From: Amphibalanus amphitrite
Taxonomy: Eukaryota > Arthropoda > Thecostraca > Balanomorpha > Balanidae
Direction of reading: 5' to 3'
NCBI RefSeq assembly: GCF_019059575.1
Contig: NW_024881623.1
Coordinates: 868,001-932,000 of the forward strand
Length of the DNA stretch: 64,000 nucleotides
The notes below the pieces were generated by a model, which saw only the letters and a list, made by a program, of their open reading frames with translations, did not search any database and was not told where the DNA came from. Below, one piece after another: positions 63,241 through 64,000 of the stretch. Position 1 is the first letter of the stretch; each line of letters begins with the position of its first letter. A program made the translations under genes and the position numbers.

Positions 63241-63870
63241 CTCTGCATACACCACGATACTGTTAATCGACCAGTGGGTACAGACTTCCCAGCAGTCCAG
63301 TCCAGGAAGTGACCCGTAATTTGAGATATATCTGCACTTTCACCAATCGGAGCAGATATAATGTAATGTAGCTAACTGGAACATCTGGATCTGGAATATC
63401 CTGAACTGGAACAGGGAATCACATCTCTGCATACACCACACTGAAAACAATTTAACCCAAGACCGGCGGGTAAACCGGTATTTCGCGGGTACCCCTATCC
63501 GCAACCATTTTCAACCACCCTCCCAGGAGTACAGTAAGGTCCCATTGCAGTGTAGTCGTCCCTGCTCTCAGCGGACATGTTCGCTGACAGCGGTTATATC
63601 CGCTCAGAGCAAGTACGACTACACCGCAATGGGACCTAGCACTACTCCTGGGAGGGTGGTTAAAAATGGTTGCGGATAGGGGTACCCGTGAAACACCGGT
63701 TTACTCGCCGGCCTTGGGTTAAATTGTTTTCAGTGCACGATACTGCTACTCGGCCAGTGGGTATAAGCTTCCCAGCAATCCAGGAAGTGACATGACTTGG
63801 ATATATCTGCGCTATCACCAATGAGAGCAGCAGATATAATGTAATGCAGGTAACTGGAACATCAGTCTGC
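63241..63870 (+). repeat. Diverged tandem duplication, unit about 184 bp
   Basis: Unit 1 (63241-63424) and unit 2 (63425-63870) share CTCTGCATACACCAC, CCAGTGGGTA, CCAGGAAGTGAC, GAGATATATCTGC-like and GCAGATATAATGTAATG blocks. Unit 2 is split by the foldback MITE. Confidence 0.75.
63439..63735. mobile_element. Foldback MITE, 297 bp
   Basis: Starts CACTGAAAAC and ends GTTTTCAGTG. The two arms of about 137 bp are near-perfect reverse complements around a loop of about 23 nt. The uninterrupted unit 1 shows the empty target, giving a 2-3 bp duplication (CA or CAC). Confidence 0.85.
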
Positions 63871-64000
63871 GCACGGACGGGTACCTATCTGAACCAGCGG
63901 AACGGACGGACGGGGTGGCGGATACCCGCCATCATCTTGGAAACTACACGCGAAGCACTTAGGAGATATATTGATTCAAAAGCTGAAAGAAAATACTCAT

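Overview
The window is eukaryotic nuclear DNA, almost certainly from an arthropod. GT-AG introns interrupt every recognisable gene, the coding exons are much more GC-rich than the AT-rich introns, and there are long (GA)n/(CT)n runs and many decayed transposons. Single invertebrate-type members of the Ral, GCK-III kinase and myostatin/GDF11 (myoglianin) families support this. A crustacean, for example a barnacle, would fit, but the sequence does not prove it.

Four complete protein-coding genes were rebuilt exon by exon, with splice sites and reading phases that agree throughout. (1) A GCK-III Ste20 kinase (STK24/25/26; fly GckIII) lies on the + strand at 8929-18388, nine coding exons, 441 codons. 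(2) A Ral small GTPase lies on the - strand at 32225-26313, five coding exons, 202 codons, ending in a CAAX box. (3) CDC23/APC8, a TPR subunit of the anaphase-promoting complex, lies on the + strand at 34396-37449, four coding exons, about 596 codons. (4) Myoglianin (GDF8/11-type TGF-beta ligand) lies on the - strand at 60985-42592, five coding exons, 392 codons, with an 11 kb intron and a 49-nt last exon. Ral and CDC23 are head to head. The kinase and Ral converge, as do CDC23 and myoglianin. No shared pathway links all four; the order looks like ordinary genomic neighbourhood.

The rest is rich in mobile DNA whose boundaries can be read from target-site duplications (TSDs). There is a gag-only Jockey-type retrotransposon (4358-6650, 12-bp TSD). 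A 5.8 kb non-autonomous hAT-like element (19549-25340, 8-bp TSD) carries a 21-bp minisatellite, a tRNA-derived SINE and nested TTAA-type MITEs. A second full TTAA MITE lies at 45265-46265, and related fragments lie at about 12.84-13.19 kb and 24.89-25.22 kb; the family is packed with AGGTCA half-sites. A rearranged Ty3/gypsy element lies at 37574-39860 (4-bp TSD), just behind CDC23. Others are a non-LTR RT tail (46.4-47.24 kb), a small hAT MITE (47781-47933), three consecutive inverted repeats (55.84-55.98 kb) and a foldback MITE with a readable empty site (63439-63735).

The stretches 1-4345, 6.66-8.4 kb, 39.87-42.59 kb, most of 49.5-60.6 kb and 61.2-63.2 kb show no gene I can support beyond weak single-exon candidates.
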